From Debaryomyces hansenii CBS767 (taxonomy: Eukaryota > Ascomycota > Pichiomycetes > Serinales > Debaryomycetaceae), in assembly GCF_000006445.2 (NCBI RefSeq), contig NC_006047.2, positions 1,860,001-1,924,000 of the forward strand: a stretch of 64,000 nt of DNA, in the 5' to 3' direction. Of the stretch, positions 1-9,960 are shown piece after piece. The position numbers and the translations under genes were made by a program. Positions within the stretch are counted from its first letter, which is position 1; every line of letters begins with the position of its first letter. Below the pieces are notes generated by a model, which searched no databases, was not told the DNA's origin, and saw only the letters and a list, made by a program, of their open reading frames with translations.

Positions 1-1
1 C

Positions 2-3000
2 ACAGAGTTGTTAGGCGTTTCAAAGAAATACTTCTTGAATAGAACAAAAGAATACACCACTCCGAGATTCTTAGAATATTATAAGCATGATTTTATCCAT
101 GAGATAGCTGAAGCTTCAGGAATGTCAAAATGGAAATTGATTACTAGGCATTTACCAAGAATCATGGCAACATATTTATGTAAAGATGATACAATCAACG
201 AATCCTATATCATCAATGTTTTGAGTAATGTTAGCCCTGAATATAAAACGCTATCAATGACTGATTTAATTTCTAGCGTTGGAGAGATAACATGGTTCAT
301 ATTACTTCAAATCCAAATTGAAGAGAAAGGAAATTTTCAAAATGAAGGAAAAATTTTAAATGCCTTGAGATATGTTTCAAAAATTAATTTGTTAAAGAAC
401 GGAAGTAATAAGAAGACAATTCCAAAGGATTTTGATTATATAGAAAATCTTTTGGGTGATCATGTTTTAGAATTGGTACAGAGATTTTCTGAAAACGTAC
501 ATCATATAAAAGGCACAAAACCCTATCTTGAAAAGGTTAGTTCTTTACGGGCAATTGAATTTCTTATTAGTAATAATACAGCTGCTGCTGCATCAGCTTT
601 GGGTCAAATATCTACCTGCTTACAGGCAACGTTGGAAAACCCTGATTTTGAATTGCCTGCAATTAGATGTTGGAACGTTCTTGTACAGAATTTACAAACT
701 AATCATTTAATATCACTATTCGATATCATCATTTCCTTAATATTTCAAAAATTTAACAAACTAGAACACAGATCTAAATTAATAGCTGTTGATATTTTGA
801 AAAAATTATTTCTAGAGTTGAGAGATAAATACAACAAATATTCGCTATACTATTTTTCAGTTCCATTTATTGAGAACTTGGACAAGTATTATAAGCTTGA
901 TGCAAGCTTTCGAAACTTGATGAAACCAAAGTCGAAAATCAGTTATTTTCCAGAATTTACCAGAAGGTTGAAAACAAGCAATAAGTATGTTGTTCAACAA
1001 GCGTTAGATGATCTCATCAATTATACAACAAAATATCAGGAAAGATGTCAGAACGAAGACTTCAAAGACCCATTGCTCGAAGATTACATATCTGAGCTTA
1101 TGCGAACTTTGTTAGATACAGCTTCTAAATTCAAGAATGGTAATAATGAGATATCCACAAGCTGTGCAAAGTCACTTGCAATCATCGGGGCGTTAGATTC
1201 AAACAAATTTAATTTGAAAACAATCAAAGATCAAGTTATAATTATACATGATTTTCATGATTATAAGGAAAATGCTGATTTTTTACGACACTTTATGGAA
1301 AATAGAGTTATAAAGCTATTCTGGGCCTCAAACGATCCAATTAAACAATTATTCTCTGCTTATTCAATGCAGAAGTTCTTGGAGGTTTTGAGACTAGATA
1401 GCAGTGTACTTAATCCAACTAGTCAAGATTTATTAGCTGAAACTTGGAAAAACTTCAGTGATGTCGCAAAATCTACGTTAACTCCACTCTTATCATCAAA
1501 ATATGTGTCGCCGATATCACGATTTGAGCGACTTCAATTTCCGTATTATAAAGTTGGATCAAACCACGAAAAATGGCTTATTGAGTTTACTTCTAATTTA
1601 CTTAAACGGCCTCTTAAGAGTGTCCTTGAAACACCAAATGAAACAAAATATGTGATTTTTCAAACATGTTCAATGCTAGCAAGAAACCAAGACATTTCAA
1701 TATGCCAATATATATTAAAATATGTTGCTTTGAGTCACATAATTAATGGTGATGAATCTGTGGCATCAGATATCAAGGCAGAGTTTTTACATATTTTACA
1801 TATAGATTCCACCTCGTTACCCCCTGATAGAGTCGAACAGCTAAAATTATGTTATCAATCGATTTTTGAAGTTTTGGATTACTGCAATGAATGGGTGTCT
1901 GCTGCAACTCAGTATCTAAATGACTCTCAATTACTGAAAGCAGAAACTATCAGGCTTAAAAAGAACATCGCTTTTGTTGGCATATTTTTAGAAAGCATAC
2001 CAATGGATTTAATTGCTATCAAATCGGCTGAATGTGATTCGTACGAGAGAACTATATTATATTTAGAAAAATGCTATAGGGATGGAAGAGTTGATGAATC
2101 TTATTTAATTGATAATCTAAATATTGTCAGCACGTTACAAAGCATGTACTCTAATATCAATGATTTTGATGCTCTTGCCGGTATATTGAAAAAGTTTTCA
2201 ACAAATAACTTGACTGAAAAACTTACCACATTTCAGTATAATGAAAATTGGGCTCTTGCCCAAGAATCTTTCCAAGTTTTGAGTGAAACTGGTAATGAAG
2301 AAAATAAAATCAAAAATAATACGAAGCTATTAAAGTCATTAAGCGATCATGCCTTATACGATGAAGTTCTTTCTACCTTGGCAGCAAAGATTGATCTTGA
2401 TAATTTAAGTAGTATACCACTCGACTGGTCTATGGTTGGCCTTCAGGCCGCTGTTGTGTCCGGTGATAAGAATCAAATCGACAAGTGGACTTATATCACA
2501 GATTCTATTGGTAAACCACAAGATGTTGAAACTTTAACAAATTACCAATTTGCCAAAGGTTTAAAATTCTTATATGAATCCAAAAATGAAGACTTCAATC
2601 AATACATGGAAAGTATCTATCGCACAATTGGTACCTCCTTGGTCTCCTCTATGTCTTCTTCATTCTCGAGAAACTCAGTTTTAATGGCTCAATTACATAT
2701 TATGTTTGATTTATCTTTGATAGTTTCCAATTATTCACTCCTTAACGAGTCTCTCAGAAGAGAAAATGAAATTATTTTGAAGGAAAGAATCAAAAACATC
2801 GATCAGAGCTTTGATTCTCAATGGAAAATATTAGCAATGCATAGAGTAGCCTATATGATTATCCAGGACAAAAACAAAATATCTGATATATTACTTTTTT
2901 GTTCAAAGGTTGCAAGGAAAAATGAAAGGCTTGATATTTCAACTAGAAGTATAATGAATGCTATGGCGTTAAATGATAAAGGTGCCAATATTGAATATGC

Positions 3001-4951
3001 TGAATTATTGTGGGCCCAGGGAAGACAAACAGAAGCTATCAAATCCCTTGCCAAAATCATTTCCGATGACCAATTCAAAAGCAAGCAGCAGAAGGCTAGT
3101 GTGCAACTTCAATATGCAGAGTGGTTGGATGAGTCAAACCATAGTTCATCAGCCACTATCATTTCGGAATATGTGAAAGCCTATAAACTAGAGAGTACTT
3201 GGGAAAAGCCATTTTATGATTTAGGGAAGTATTATAATAAAATCAAAGAATCCCAATCGGACATAAGTGGGTTCTGTGAGCAGCAAATTATTCGATTTTT
3301 CTTGAAGGCATTAGCGTTAGGTCCAACATTCATATTTGAAGCTTTACCTAAGTTCATTACAGTTTGGCTTGATTTTGCACAACAACAGAAGAAGTCTAAA
3401 GAATCTGAACGTATAATGAATCAGATTATTCTAGATATTAGTTCCTATATTGATGTTATTCCAGTTTATGTCTGGTATACATCAATAACTCAGATTTTAT
3501 CTAGAATTGGACACAAGCATAATCCATCAGCCCAGCTTCTTTTTCAAATAATTTTTAAACTTGTTCAAGCCTATCCTAAACACAGTTTGTGGTATGTCTT
3601 ATCTCATTTAAATTCAAATGATTCCACCAGAAAACAACGTGTTTCCGGGATCCTCAAAAAGTTGCAATCTTCAGATACGTCATTGGCATCTAATGTGCAA
3701 AGTGCAAGAGAGTTGTTTGGCAGTCTTATCAAGCTTGCTGGTTTTAAAATACTGAAAAAGACTATTCGAAGAATGTCAATAAAGAATGACTTTGGGATTA
3801 ATAATTTAAATGAAAGTTATAATTCGTTAGTCATACCTGTGAGATCAAACCTTGAAATTAGGTTGCCATCAGTTAAGCATACTAAGAATTTCGCCAGTGC
3901 ATTCCCTAAGTCTTCTAGTGTTACATTTGAGGGCTTTGATGATATGGTAAACATATTTCATTCCTTACAGATGCCTCGGCAAGTTTTCATAAGAGGATCA
4001 AATGGATTAACATATCTTCTTATGGTGAAGAAAGATGATACAAGAAAAGATGCCAAAGTTGTTGAATTTACAACCATGATAAATAGATTATTGTCAGCTA
4101 GTACCGAAGCTAGAAAGCGGAATCTAAGTATTGCAAACTATTCAGTTGTCCCTCTAGCAGAAAACATGGGAGTAATCGAGTTTGTACAAGATGTTGCAAC
4201 AATGAAAGGTATTATAAATGATCAGCGAAAAAGAATGGGGCAGCTCTCCAATGATAGAAAGCTTTTCATGAAACTTGATGAGGCCCAGAAAATGGTTAAA
4301 AGTAAAACTTCGTCAGACCAGAGTGCTCTAAGTAACCTCATTGAGTTATTCGAAAGTATATGTAAGGCTACGCCACCGGTTTTACATAATTGGTTTATCA
4401 ATCAATTTTCTGACCCTAGAACATGGTACTTAGCGAGAACTTCATTCACCAGATCATCTGCTGTTATGTCAATAGTCGGATACATAATAGGTCTTGGAGA
4501 TAGGCATTGCGAAAACATACTATTTTTCAAGAGAACAGGTTCAGTTCTTCATATTGATTTTGACTGTTTATTCGAAAAAGGCAAAACATTGCCTACTCCT
4601 GAAATCGTGCCTTTTAGACTTACTCAAAATATGGTGGATGCTATGGGTATTAGTGGCATTGAAGGGTCTTTTAGAATTACTTGCGAAGTGACTGGGTCTA
4701 TATTAAGAGAAAATGAAGCTTCTTTGATGAATATCTTGGAAACTCTTATATATGACCCATTATTAGATTGGAAAACACAGCAAAACCCTCAAGATCATTT
4801 GAGGAAAGTTAGAAGAAAGATTAGAGGATTAGTAGATGAGAATGAAGGTTTGCCGATGAATATTCATGGCCAGGTAGATATACTCATACAAGAGGCATCG
4901 GCAGTGGAAAAGCTATGTCAAATGTATGGAGGCTGGGCAGCATATACGTAA
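2..4951 (+). CDS. MEC1: MEC1/ATR-type checkpoint kinase, 3' part (5' end outside window)
   Basis: The reading frame is open from base 2, so the true start lies upstream; about 1,649 C-terminal residues are present, against roughly 2,370 in the Saccharomyces protein. Seen: a long helical-repeat region (FAT type) followed by a PI3K-like kinase domain. The catalytic loop LGDRHCEN lies near residue 1,498 of the fragment and the metal-binding HIDFDCLFEKG near 1,517. The protein ends in a FATC tail, MYGGWAAYT, which matches the Mec1/ATR tail type rather than Tel1 or Tor. Known role: the DNA-damage and replication-stress checkpoint kinase, acting with a Ddc2/ATRIP partner. Only two in-frame CTG codons were found by eye. 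The gene converges on NVJ2, with 57 bp between stop codons. Confidence 0.93.
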   Translation, partial: TELLGVSKKYFLNRTKEYTTPRFLEYYKHDFIHEIAEASGMSKWKLITRHLPRIMATYLCKDDTINESYIINVLSNVSPEYKTLSMTDLISSVGEITWFILLQIQIEEKGNFQNEGKILNALRYVSKINLLKNGSNKKTIPKDFDYIENLLGDHVLELVQRFSENVHHIKGTKPYLEKVSSLRAIEFLISNNTAAAASALGQISTCLQATLENPDFELPAIRCWNVLVQNLQTNHLISLFDIIISLIFQKFNKLEHRSKLIAVDILKKLFLELRDKYNKYSLYYFSVPFIENLDKYYKLDASFRNLMKPKSKISYFPEFTRRLKTSNKYVVQQALDDLINYTTKYQERCQNEDFKDPLLEDYISELMRTLLDTASKFKNGNNEISTSCAKSLAIIGALDSNKFNLKTIKDQVIIIHDFHDYKENADFLRHFMENRVIKLFWASNDPIKQLFSAYSMQKFLEVLRLDSSVLNPTSQDLLAETWKNFSDVAKSTLTPLLSSKYVSPISRFERLQFPYYKVGSNHEKWLIEFTSNLLKRPLKSVLETPNETKYVIFQTCSMLARNQDISICQYILKYVALSHIINGDESVASDIKAEFLHILHIDSTSLPPDRVEQLKLCYQSIFEVLDYCNEWVSAATQYLNDSQLLKAETIRLKKNIAFVGIFLESIPMDLIAIKSAECDSYERTILYLEKCYRDGRVDESYLIDNLNIVSTLQSMYSNINDFDALAGILKKFSTNNLTEKLTTFQYNENWALAQESFQVLSETGNEENKIKNNTKLLKSLSDHALYDEVLSTLAAKIDLDNLSSIPLDWSMVGLQAAVVSGDKNQIDKWTYITDSIGKPQDVETLTNYQFAKGLKFLYESKNEDFNQYMESIYRTIGTSLVSSMSSSFSRNSVLMAQLHIMFDLSLIVSNYSLLNESLRRENEIILKERIKNIDQSFDSQWKILAMHRVAYMIIQDKNKISDILLFCSKVARKNERLDISTRSIMNAMALNDKGANIEYAELLWAQGRQTEAIKSLAKIISDDQFKSKQQKASVQLQYAEWLDESNHSSSATIISEYVKAYKLESTWEKPFYDLGKYYNKIKESQSDISGFCEQQIIRFFLKALALGPTFIFEALPKFITVWLDFAQQQKKSKESERIMNQIILDISSYIDVIPVYVWYTSITQILSRIGHKHNPSAQLLFQIIFKLVQAYPKHSLWYVLSHLNSNDSTRKQRVSGILKKLQSSDTSLASNVQSARELFGSLIKLAGFKILKKTIRRMSIKNDFGINNLNESYNSLVIPVRSNLEIRLPSVKHTKNFASAFPKSSSVTFEGFDDMVNIFHSLQMPRQVFIRGSNGLTYLLMVKKDDTRKDAKVVEFTTMINRLLSASTEARKRNLSIANYSVVPLAENMGVIEFVQDVATMKGIINDQRKRMGQLSNDRKLFMKLDEAQKMVKSKTSSDQSALSNLIELFESICKATPPVLHNWFINQFSDPRTWYLARTSFTRSSAVMSIVGYIIGLGDRHCENILFFKRTGSVLHIDFDCLFEKGKTLPTPEIVPFRLTQNMVDAMGISGIEGSFRITCEVTGSILRENEASLMNILETLIYDPLLDWKTQQNPQDHLRKVRRKIRGLVDENEGLPMNIHGQVDILIQEASAVEKLCQMYGGWAAYT

Positions 4952-4964
4952 TTATTATCTCTAA

Positions 4965-4983
4965 ATATATATATATATATATA
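4965..4983. repeat. (AT)n microsatellite between convergent MEC1 and NVJ2
   Basis: An uninterrupted AT dinucleotide run of 19 bases in the short 3' intergenic region. It may contribute to AT-rich 3'-end formation signals for both genes, but this is only inferred from position. Confidence 0.8.
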
Positions 4984-5008
4984 CCAAAATATCGAAAAAC
5001 CTAAATTC

Positions 5009-7558
5009 CTAAATACTTAAATCATCTATATCATTATCATTAACCTCGTTACTTTCATTTTCATTTAGAAGTTGTCCGTCTTTCACTTCTTGTTCTTCTT
5101 GCAACACATTCACCTTCTTGTCTTTCGAAGTGTTTAATGACCTTGAAGAATCATTCGCAACTCCATCGATTTCCCTAGGGGGCAATTGGGGAGGTGTCTT
5201 CGGGGCAGGTTCGGGAGGAGCTTTTCTGTGTCTCTGATGGGGCACAGAATGCTTTTCAGTAAGATCTTCTGAAATAATACTTGCATTAGTAGGAGAAAAG
5301 CTCGATGATAAAGCGATTTTTGAACCTCCTTTTAAATTTATACTGTTACTATCATCAACATCGATATTTAAACCAATAGGTTCATTTTCAAGAGGTTCAT
5401 TAAAAGCTGTTTCTGAATCATTGTCTAAATTTAACGGCTTTTCTGTGCTACCTAAACTTAATTTGGAATTGGTTCTTGACCTACCCGCAGCACTAGCTTG
5501 ATTATAAGAATCCTTTGCAGAATTAGCATCACAATTCAAGCCTTTATTAAACATTTCATACGATGGCAAATCCATATCCTGATGCAGTTTCGAGCTATCT
5601 GAACCAGGTTTCTTAACCGTTCTCCGACTCAGTATCATTTCTGGTTTTGTATAATTATCGTTTTCTGGAATCGATTTTTCATCTTTAAAATACCATTTTC
5701 CAATTTTCTTCAATGTATTGATAGTGGACTTTTTATTATTATTCGGATCGGATAAATCACGGTCATTGGTTTTGGAAGATTCAACGAACGAACCATCGGA
5801 ATAGTAATTGTCTTCATTCACACTAAGAGTAGTATTTGATTTTGGCTTTTTCATTTTTTTGGAAATATCACTTAGAGTATTTGAAATTCTTAATTTTGGG
5901 GTTACAGTATTAACTTTTACGGGTGGTACAACGTCCCCTGTTTTAGTTGTTAAATTGCTTGATGTGTTTTGTCTTGGCAAATAACTTCCGTCAGTTATAG
6001 ACTCAGCATCTTCTTCCAATTGTTGTTGTGATTCTTCAATGTCCAGTGATTCTTCTGTCTCCGCTCGTTCTTTTGGTCTGCTATCTTTATCCCATATTCC
6101 GCCTCTATAAATTTCATTCGTAGTATTGTAAAATACAAAATCATCCCAATGTGGTAAAACGAGAGTATCCTTAATAGCTTCTTTCAATTTCTTTTCAATT
6201 GAATTAGTGATAATATTATATGTGAGTTGTCTTGAGCTTATTATTGGCTCAATTTTTAAATTGATTAAAGGCTCACTTTCGAAGGAATACCAAATTCTTT
6301 CAGAAGGCGGTGGTTTAAACTTTACTAGCATTGGCCCTTCTAACTTTTCAATTGTAATTGATAGCAATAAATCAACTTCCCTAGGTTTGAATCGTGAACC
6401 AAGATTAATATTTACCTTTGTCGATATTTGAAATGATAACTTTCCGTGATAATGAAAAAATAACTTGACAACAAGATCACCATTAGGGTTGATTTCTTGC
6501 AAGCTGGGCCATGTTATAAATGGAGCAGCAGTCCCGGCGTCTAGCTTAACAAGTTTAAAAGTGTCCAAAAATCCGGGCTTTTTTATTTTGTTTAATTTTT
6601 TGTTCAAACGGTTCTTCAAAAATTCCTTCAAAAACTCTGTCTTCTGCAAAGACAAAAACAACCTACCTATCATTGCATTCAACCATTTCGTATGCCATTG
6701 ACCTTCCGAACTGTATAAAGTCTGGATTAAATTAATCATATCATCCGTTTCGAAATGTAAAGTCTTCGCATGTACCAGTGGATTTAAATTCTTAGATTCC
6801 GATTCTGTTTTGGTTGCTTTGATCAAGCTAAAATACCAATCTTCCTTTTCAATATTAGTATCACAGTATATAAATATAGATCCCGATGGTGGTTTCAAGT
6901 TCATCGTCAAAATATCGTTTGTAGTAATTATTTCATTCTCAAATTCTTCTGACAACCTTCTTTTTCTTGACCAGTCACTCTTGATAATACAGATAGCTGT
7001 AGTTTTAATGAATAGTTGAGCATCCAGTATATCCCGAGGCCAAACAGAAATTATTTGATTAGACAAGACAATTACATGCTTCACATCCTTTAAGCTCTCG
7101 TTCTTGTACAAGAATAAATTGCCATGTTTAAGCACCGCGTAGAATCTGTGTTTCTTTTGTGATTTCTTAACTGTGGTATCACTTTTGGTCTCGATAGGCT
7201 GGTTCGAAGTTTCAACTGTGGTAGATGAATCCGAATCAGAATTCCTAACCAACTTGTACAACGAAGAATAGGCTGATTTATTTTCGGTTGATTCACTTAT
7301 CGATTGGGTATTGGAAGAAATATCATCAATTGACTCAATGTAATCCTGTGTCACAGTGATCCATCCCGATCTGTACGTTTTCAATCCCGATGATTCCTTT
7401 TCCTCTATCTCTCCAACGTTCACTTTCTCTCCCCCTTCATTGATTCCATTGCTGGCATCATCTATTACAGGGTGAAAATAAATAAACAGAAATATAACGA
7501 GAGGTATAAAAGTTATACCACCTAGCAAATAGATGTAGATATATCCAACTAAACTCAT
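5009..7558 (-). CDS. NVJ2: Nvj2-like SMP-domain lipid-transfer tether
   Basis: The start is set at the ATG at 7558 (MSLVGYIYI); the frame continues upstream only to non-ATG codons. The 849-residue product opens with a hydrophobic membrane anchor (about residues 1-33). A PH-like segment follows (about 70-230, SGWITVTQDYI onward), then an SMP domain (about 245-470, with QGQ-like SSEGQWHTKWLNAMIGRLF and a conserved LDAGTAAPFITW stretch). The low-complexity, Ser/Asn-rich tail carries a proline-rich PPEPAPKTPPQLPPRE patch. This order matches yeast Nvj2, an ER protein of the nucleus-vacuole junction and ER-Golgi contacts that carries ceramide or other lipids through its SMP tunnel. The proline-rich tail could bind an SH3 domain (inference). 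Confidence 0.85.
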   Translation of the reverse strand: MSLVGYIYIYLLGGITFIPLVIFLFIYFHPVIDDASNGINEGGEKVNVGEIEEKESSGLKTYRSGWITVTQDYIESIDDISSNTQSISESTENKSAYSSLYKLVRNSDSDSSTTVETSNQPIETKSDTTVKKSQKKHRFYAVLKHGNLFLYKNESLKDVKHVIVLSNQIISVWPRDILDAQLFIKTTAICIIKSDWSRKRRLSEEFENEIITTNDILTMNLKPPSGSIFIYCDTNIEKEDWYFSLIKATKTESESKNLNPLVHAKTLHFETDDMINLIQTLYSSEGQWHTKWLNAMIGRLFLSLQKTEFLKEFLKNRLNKKLNKIKKPGFLDTFKLVKLDAGTAAPFITWPSLQEINPNGDLVVKLFFHYHGKLSFQISTKVNINLGSRFKPREVDLLLSITIEKLEGPMLVKFKPPPSERIWYSFESEPLINLKIEPIISSRQLTYNIITNSIEKKLKEAIKDTLVLPHWDDFVFYNTTNEIYRGGIWDKDSRPKERAETEESLDIEESQQQLEEDAESITDGSYLPRQNTSSNLTTKTGDVVPPVKVNTVTPKLRISNTLSDISKKMKKPKSNTTLSVNEDNYYSDGSFVESSKTNDRDLSDPNNNKKSTINTLKKIGKWYFKDEKSIPENDNYTKPEMILSRRTVKKPGSDSSKLHQDMDLPSYEMFNKGLNCDANSAKDSYNQASAAGRSRTNSKLSLGSTEKPLNLDNDSETAFNEPLENEPIGLNIDVDDSNSINLKGGSKIALSSSFSPTNASIISEDLTEKHSVPHQRHRKAPPEPAPKTPPQLPPREIDGVANDSSRSLNTSKDKKVNVLQEEQEVKDGQLLNENESNEVNDNDIDDLSI

Positions 7559-7734
7559 GGTTACTGAAAAAAGAGTTAGAGACAACTATCAACTTTTAAA
7601 TTAGACTCGCATTTTGAATACGAGTGAGATTAGACAGCAAATGTTAATTTTAACTATACAAGATGAAATATATAAAATACACAATAAATAATTAATTAAA
7701 GAACGAAAGTATACCATACTATACAGGGAATCAT

Positions 7735-8472
7735 TTATAGAAAAAAATCATTTATCATAAAATTACCAGTGCCAACCATTTCACTAGCTTTACCAGATAT
7801 TAAACAATTTTTATTTAATATCTTACAAATATCTTGAGGCTCACTCTCAGGATGCTGGTTCAACGACAAATTCAAGTTGTCGTTGTGTCTGTAGTGAAAA
7901 CTCATCTTGCCATTCAATGGTGGGGGCAATGAAATAGGGGTGATAGGAGATTTGTCTTCATCCGACTCGTCGGTGTCAGTCAAATCATCATATGCCAAGT
8001 ACTCGTCAAAGGTATATGACTTAGAGTTAGAATTAAAGTTAACCTTCTTAAAAAAGGGAACATCTAAGTGTTTTGGAACAGTTTCTTGATCAACTTCGGC
8101 GGTTGGCTGCTTATTCAATAAACCAAATGTCGAGTTGTCATTGTATACTTCTAAGGGGTTTTTGTTCAATCTAGAATAGTATGCCCTTAAGTTATCGTTC
8201 AAAATCTTAGTGAAATTCAACGAAATCTGCTCGGTAGAATTATTGCTCGCAATATTCATGTAGTTCACCGGTGATGGTTCATCCACATTCAAGATATCAT
8301 TGTTCAAGTTAGTCAAGCTAAGTAACTTCTCTACTGGGTCAATCTTATCTGCATCTTCTTCAACATTCAATTTCCTCTTTTTTGCTGGGTGTTCTAAACT
8401 GTTAGTCGTCTGCCTAATAGGTTTAACCTTTTCTGTTAATGTACGGGTACGTTGTGACTTACGAATTGTCAT
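7735..8472 (-). CDS. Unrecognised 245-residue acidic protein, possibly nuclear
   Basis: The ATG at 8472 opens a complete frame. I do not recognise the family. Visible features: a basic N-terminus (TIRKSQRTRTLTEKVK), a monopartite NLS-like AKKRK near residue 30, and an Asn-rich middle. An acidic patch DDLTDTDESDEDK is followed by S/T-P sites (SPITPISLPPP). The C-terminus ends in hydrophobic MINDFFL. Its composition and S/T-P sites resemble cell-cycle-regulated or transcriptional regulators, but there is no diagnostic domain. Its 5' end faces a 1.5-kb intergenic region, long for this window, which suggests regulated expression. Function unknown. Confidence 0.65.
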   Translation of the reverse strand: MTIRKSQRTRTLTEKVKPIRQTTNSLEHPAKKRKLNVEEDADKIDPVEKLLSLTNLNNDILNVDEPSPVNYMNIASNNSTEQISLNFTKILNDNLRAYYSRLNKNPLEVYNDNSTFGLLNKQPTAEVDQETVPKHLDVPFFKKVNFNSNSKSYTFDEYLAYDDLTDTDESDEDKSPITPISLPPPLNGKMSFHYRHNDNLNLSLNQHPESEPQDICKILNKNCLISGKASEMVGTGNFMINDFFL

Positions 8473-9960
8473 ATAAATTCTTAAAAATTCTTATAAGCAA
8501 ACGATATATATTCGGTATTAAGTGCAAATTGAGTTAGTTGATTGAAATATTAGGAGCTGTGTATACCAAATCTTCTAGTCAATGGTCTAACCTAACAAAG
8601 CAAGAATTGAAATGCAACTTATCTATGCCACCTAACTAATAACCTACTCAAAAAAAAATTTCAATGGCAAAATAAAAGATTTTCTATGTTTATATAGTAT
8701 ATAGCTCCCCTCTGAAAAAAAAAAAATTTTAAAAAAAATTATGCGGACCGTGCGGCTTTCTTAAAATGGCACTTAGTGCGGCTTAACTGTTTTCTTCGAA
8801 TTACCGTTCTTTATGGAATGCAGAGTAAATGCACCAATAATACGAGACTGTTAACATGAGTGTCAGAATACGTGATAGGGCATTAGTTAATGTGACAATA
8901 TATACACACTGTATAGTTTAGCAGGTCATATTCGAATAATTAGATCACGTATATCAGAGAGATACGGAGACAACTACAAAATATCTCTATCTATTCTCAC
9001 GTGTACAACAATAGATAGCAATAACCCTATTCTAAGGAACAAACGGATTTGATGAATAATATAATTAGCAAACAAGCATGTTAATACAGGAACTTGAATA
9101 ATACAAAAGAATCAACTTAATCACCGAATCGAGCGTTCGTAGCAATTGCGGATATAGTGAGAGAAGAAGAACAAGTCATGTTTGGTACACTTGGTACATT
9201 TAGTAGACTAGGTTCAAATTGGTTCCGAGCGAAGAACATTCAAGAACGTGACTAATCTATAGTCCTTTATAGTTCCAATGTAGATATGTAGAGTATGCAG
9301 AAAAAAGTGTAATGAGGAGTATACGAATACTGGATTGGGCACTTCGAAATATGAAAGAGGAAACCAGGAACCAGGAACCAGGCCACGAATAGAAAGATGC
9401 AGAGCAATGGAAGTAAAGTATAGAGCAACGATGGCCCCAAACATGGCCATTAACGATCTGCTATCGTAGTCCGATATCGCCAAAAGGATTCTTCTGCGAG
9501 AAAAACCTTTGCTCGTACTCCACCAGAGAGTCACTCGTGGTTATTATTTGGTATTGTATTTCAAGGATTTATGCGGTAATAATAAACGTTCAGCATATCC
9601 TGACAAAAACAGGTGATAGAGTTGTACTATGTTAATATATTAGGCTCCCTAATAGGCCCTACGTCAGAAAGTAAAATATTTATTCTATATATCTGGGGAG
9701 TCAGTTCCCACCAAGCTATATTAGATTAAATTGTTTTTCCCGGTATCTGTAATCATTTATCATATTATAGACTAATATACAAGTCATTGGTTCTCTGAAG
9801 TTGTGCAGACCAAATATATCCCCCCCCCCTAATCCTTGATTGTTGCAGGTTCAAGATATGGTCCGTACACTAATTTCTAGTACTGTATATACTTGATTTG
9901 ATACTTAACTAATAATGTTGAAAACTTTAGTACAGAAAAGAACAAGAATAATATATCCCA
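8473..9960. other. 1.5-kb intergenic region upstream of the unknown gene and PER1
   Basis: Divergent promoter region between the unknown 245-residue gene and PER1. It contains A/T-rich runs near 8,640-8,740, a CACGTG E-box-like core near 8,999 and a ten-C tract near 9,823-9,832. No RNA gene or conserved coding sequence was recognised. A 106-codon hydrophobic frame on the minus strand (9214-9534) lacks an ATG at its 5' end and is not annotated. Confidence 0.5.

Noticed and set aside
9214..9534. 106-codon hydrophobic minus-strand frame
   Set aside because: It opens with GTG, has no recognised family and lies in a long promoter region. An internal ATG would leave about 79 residues with no supporting context.
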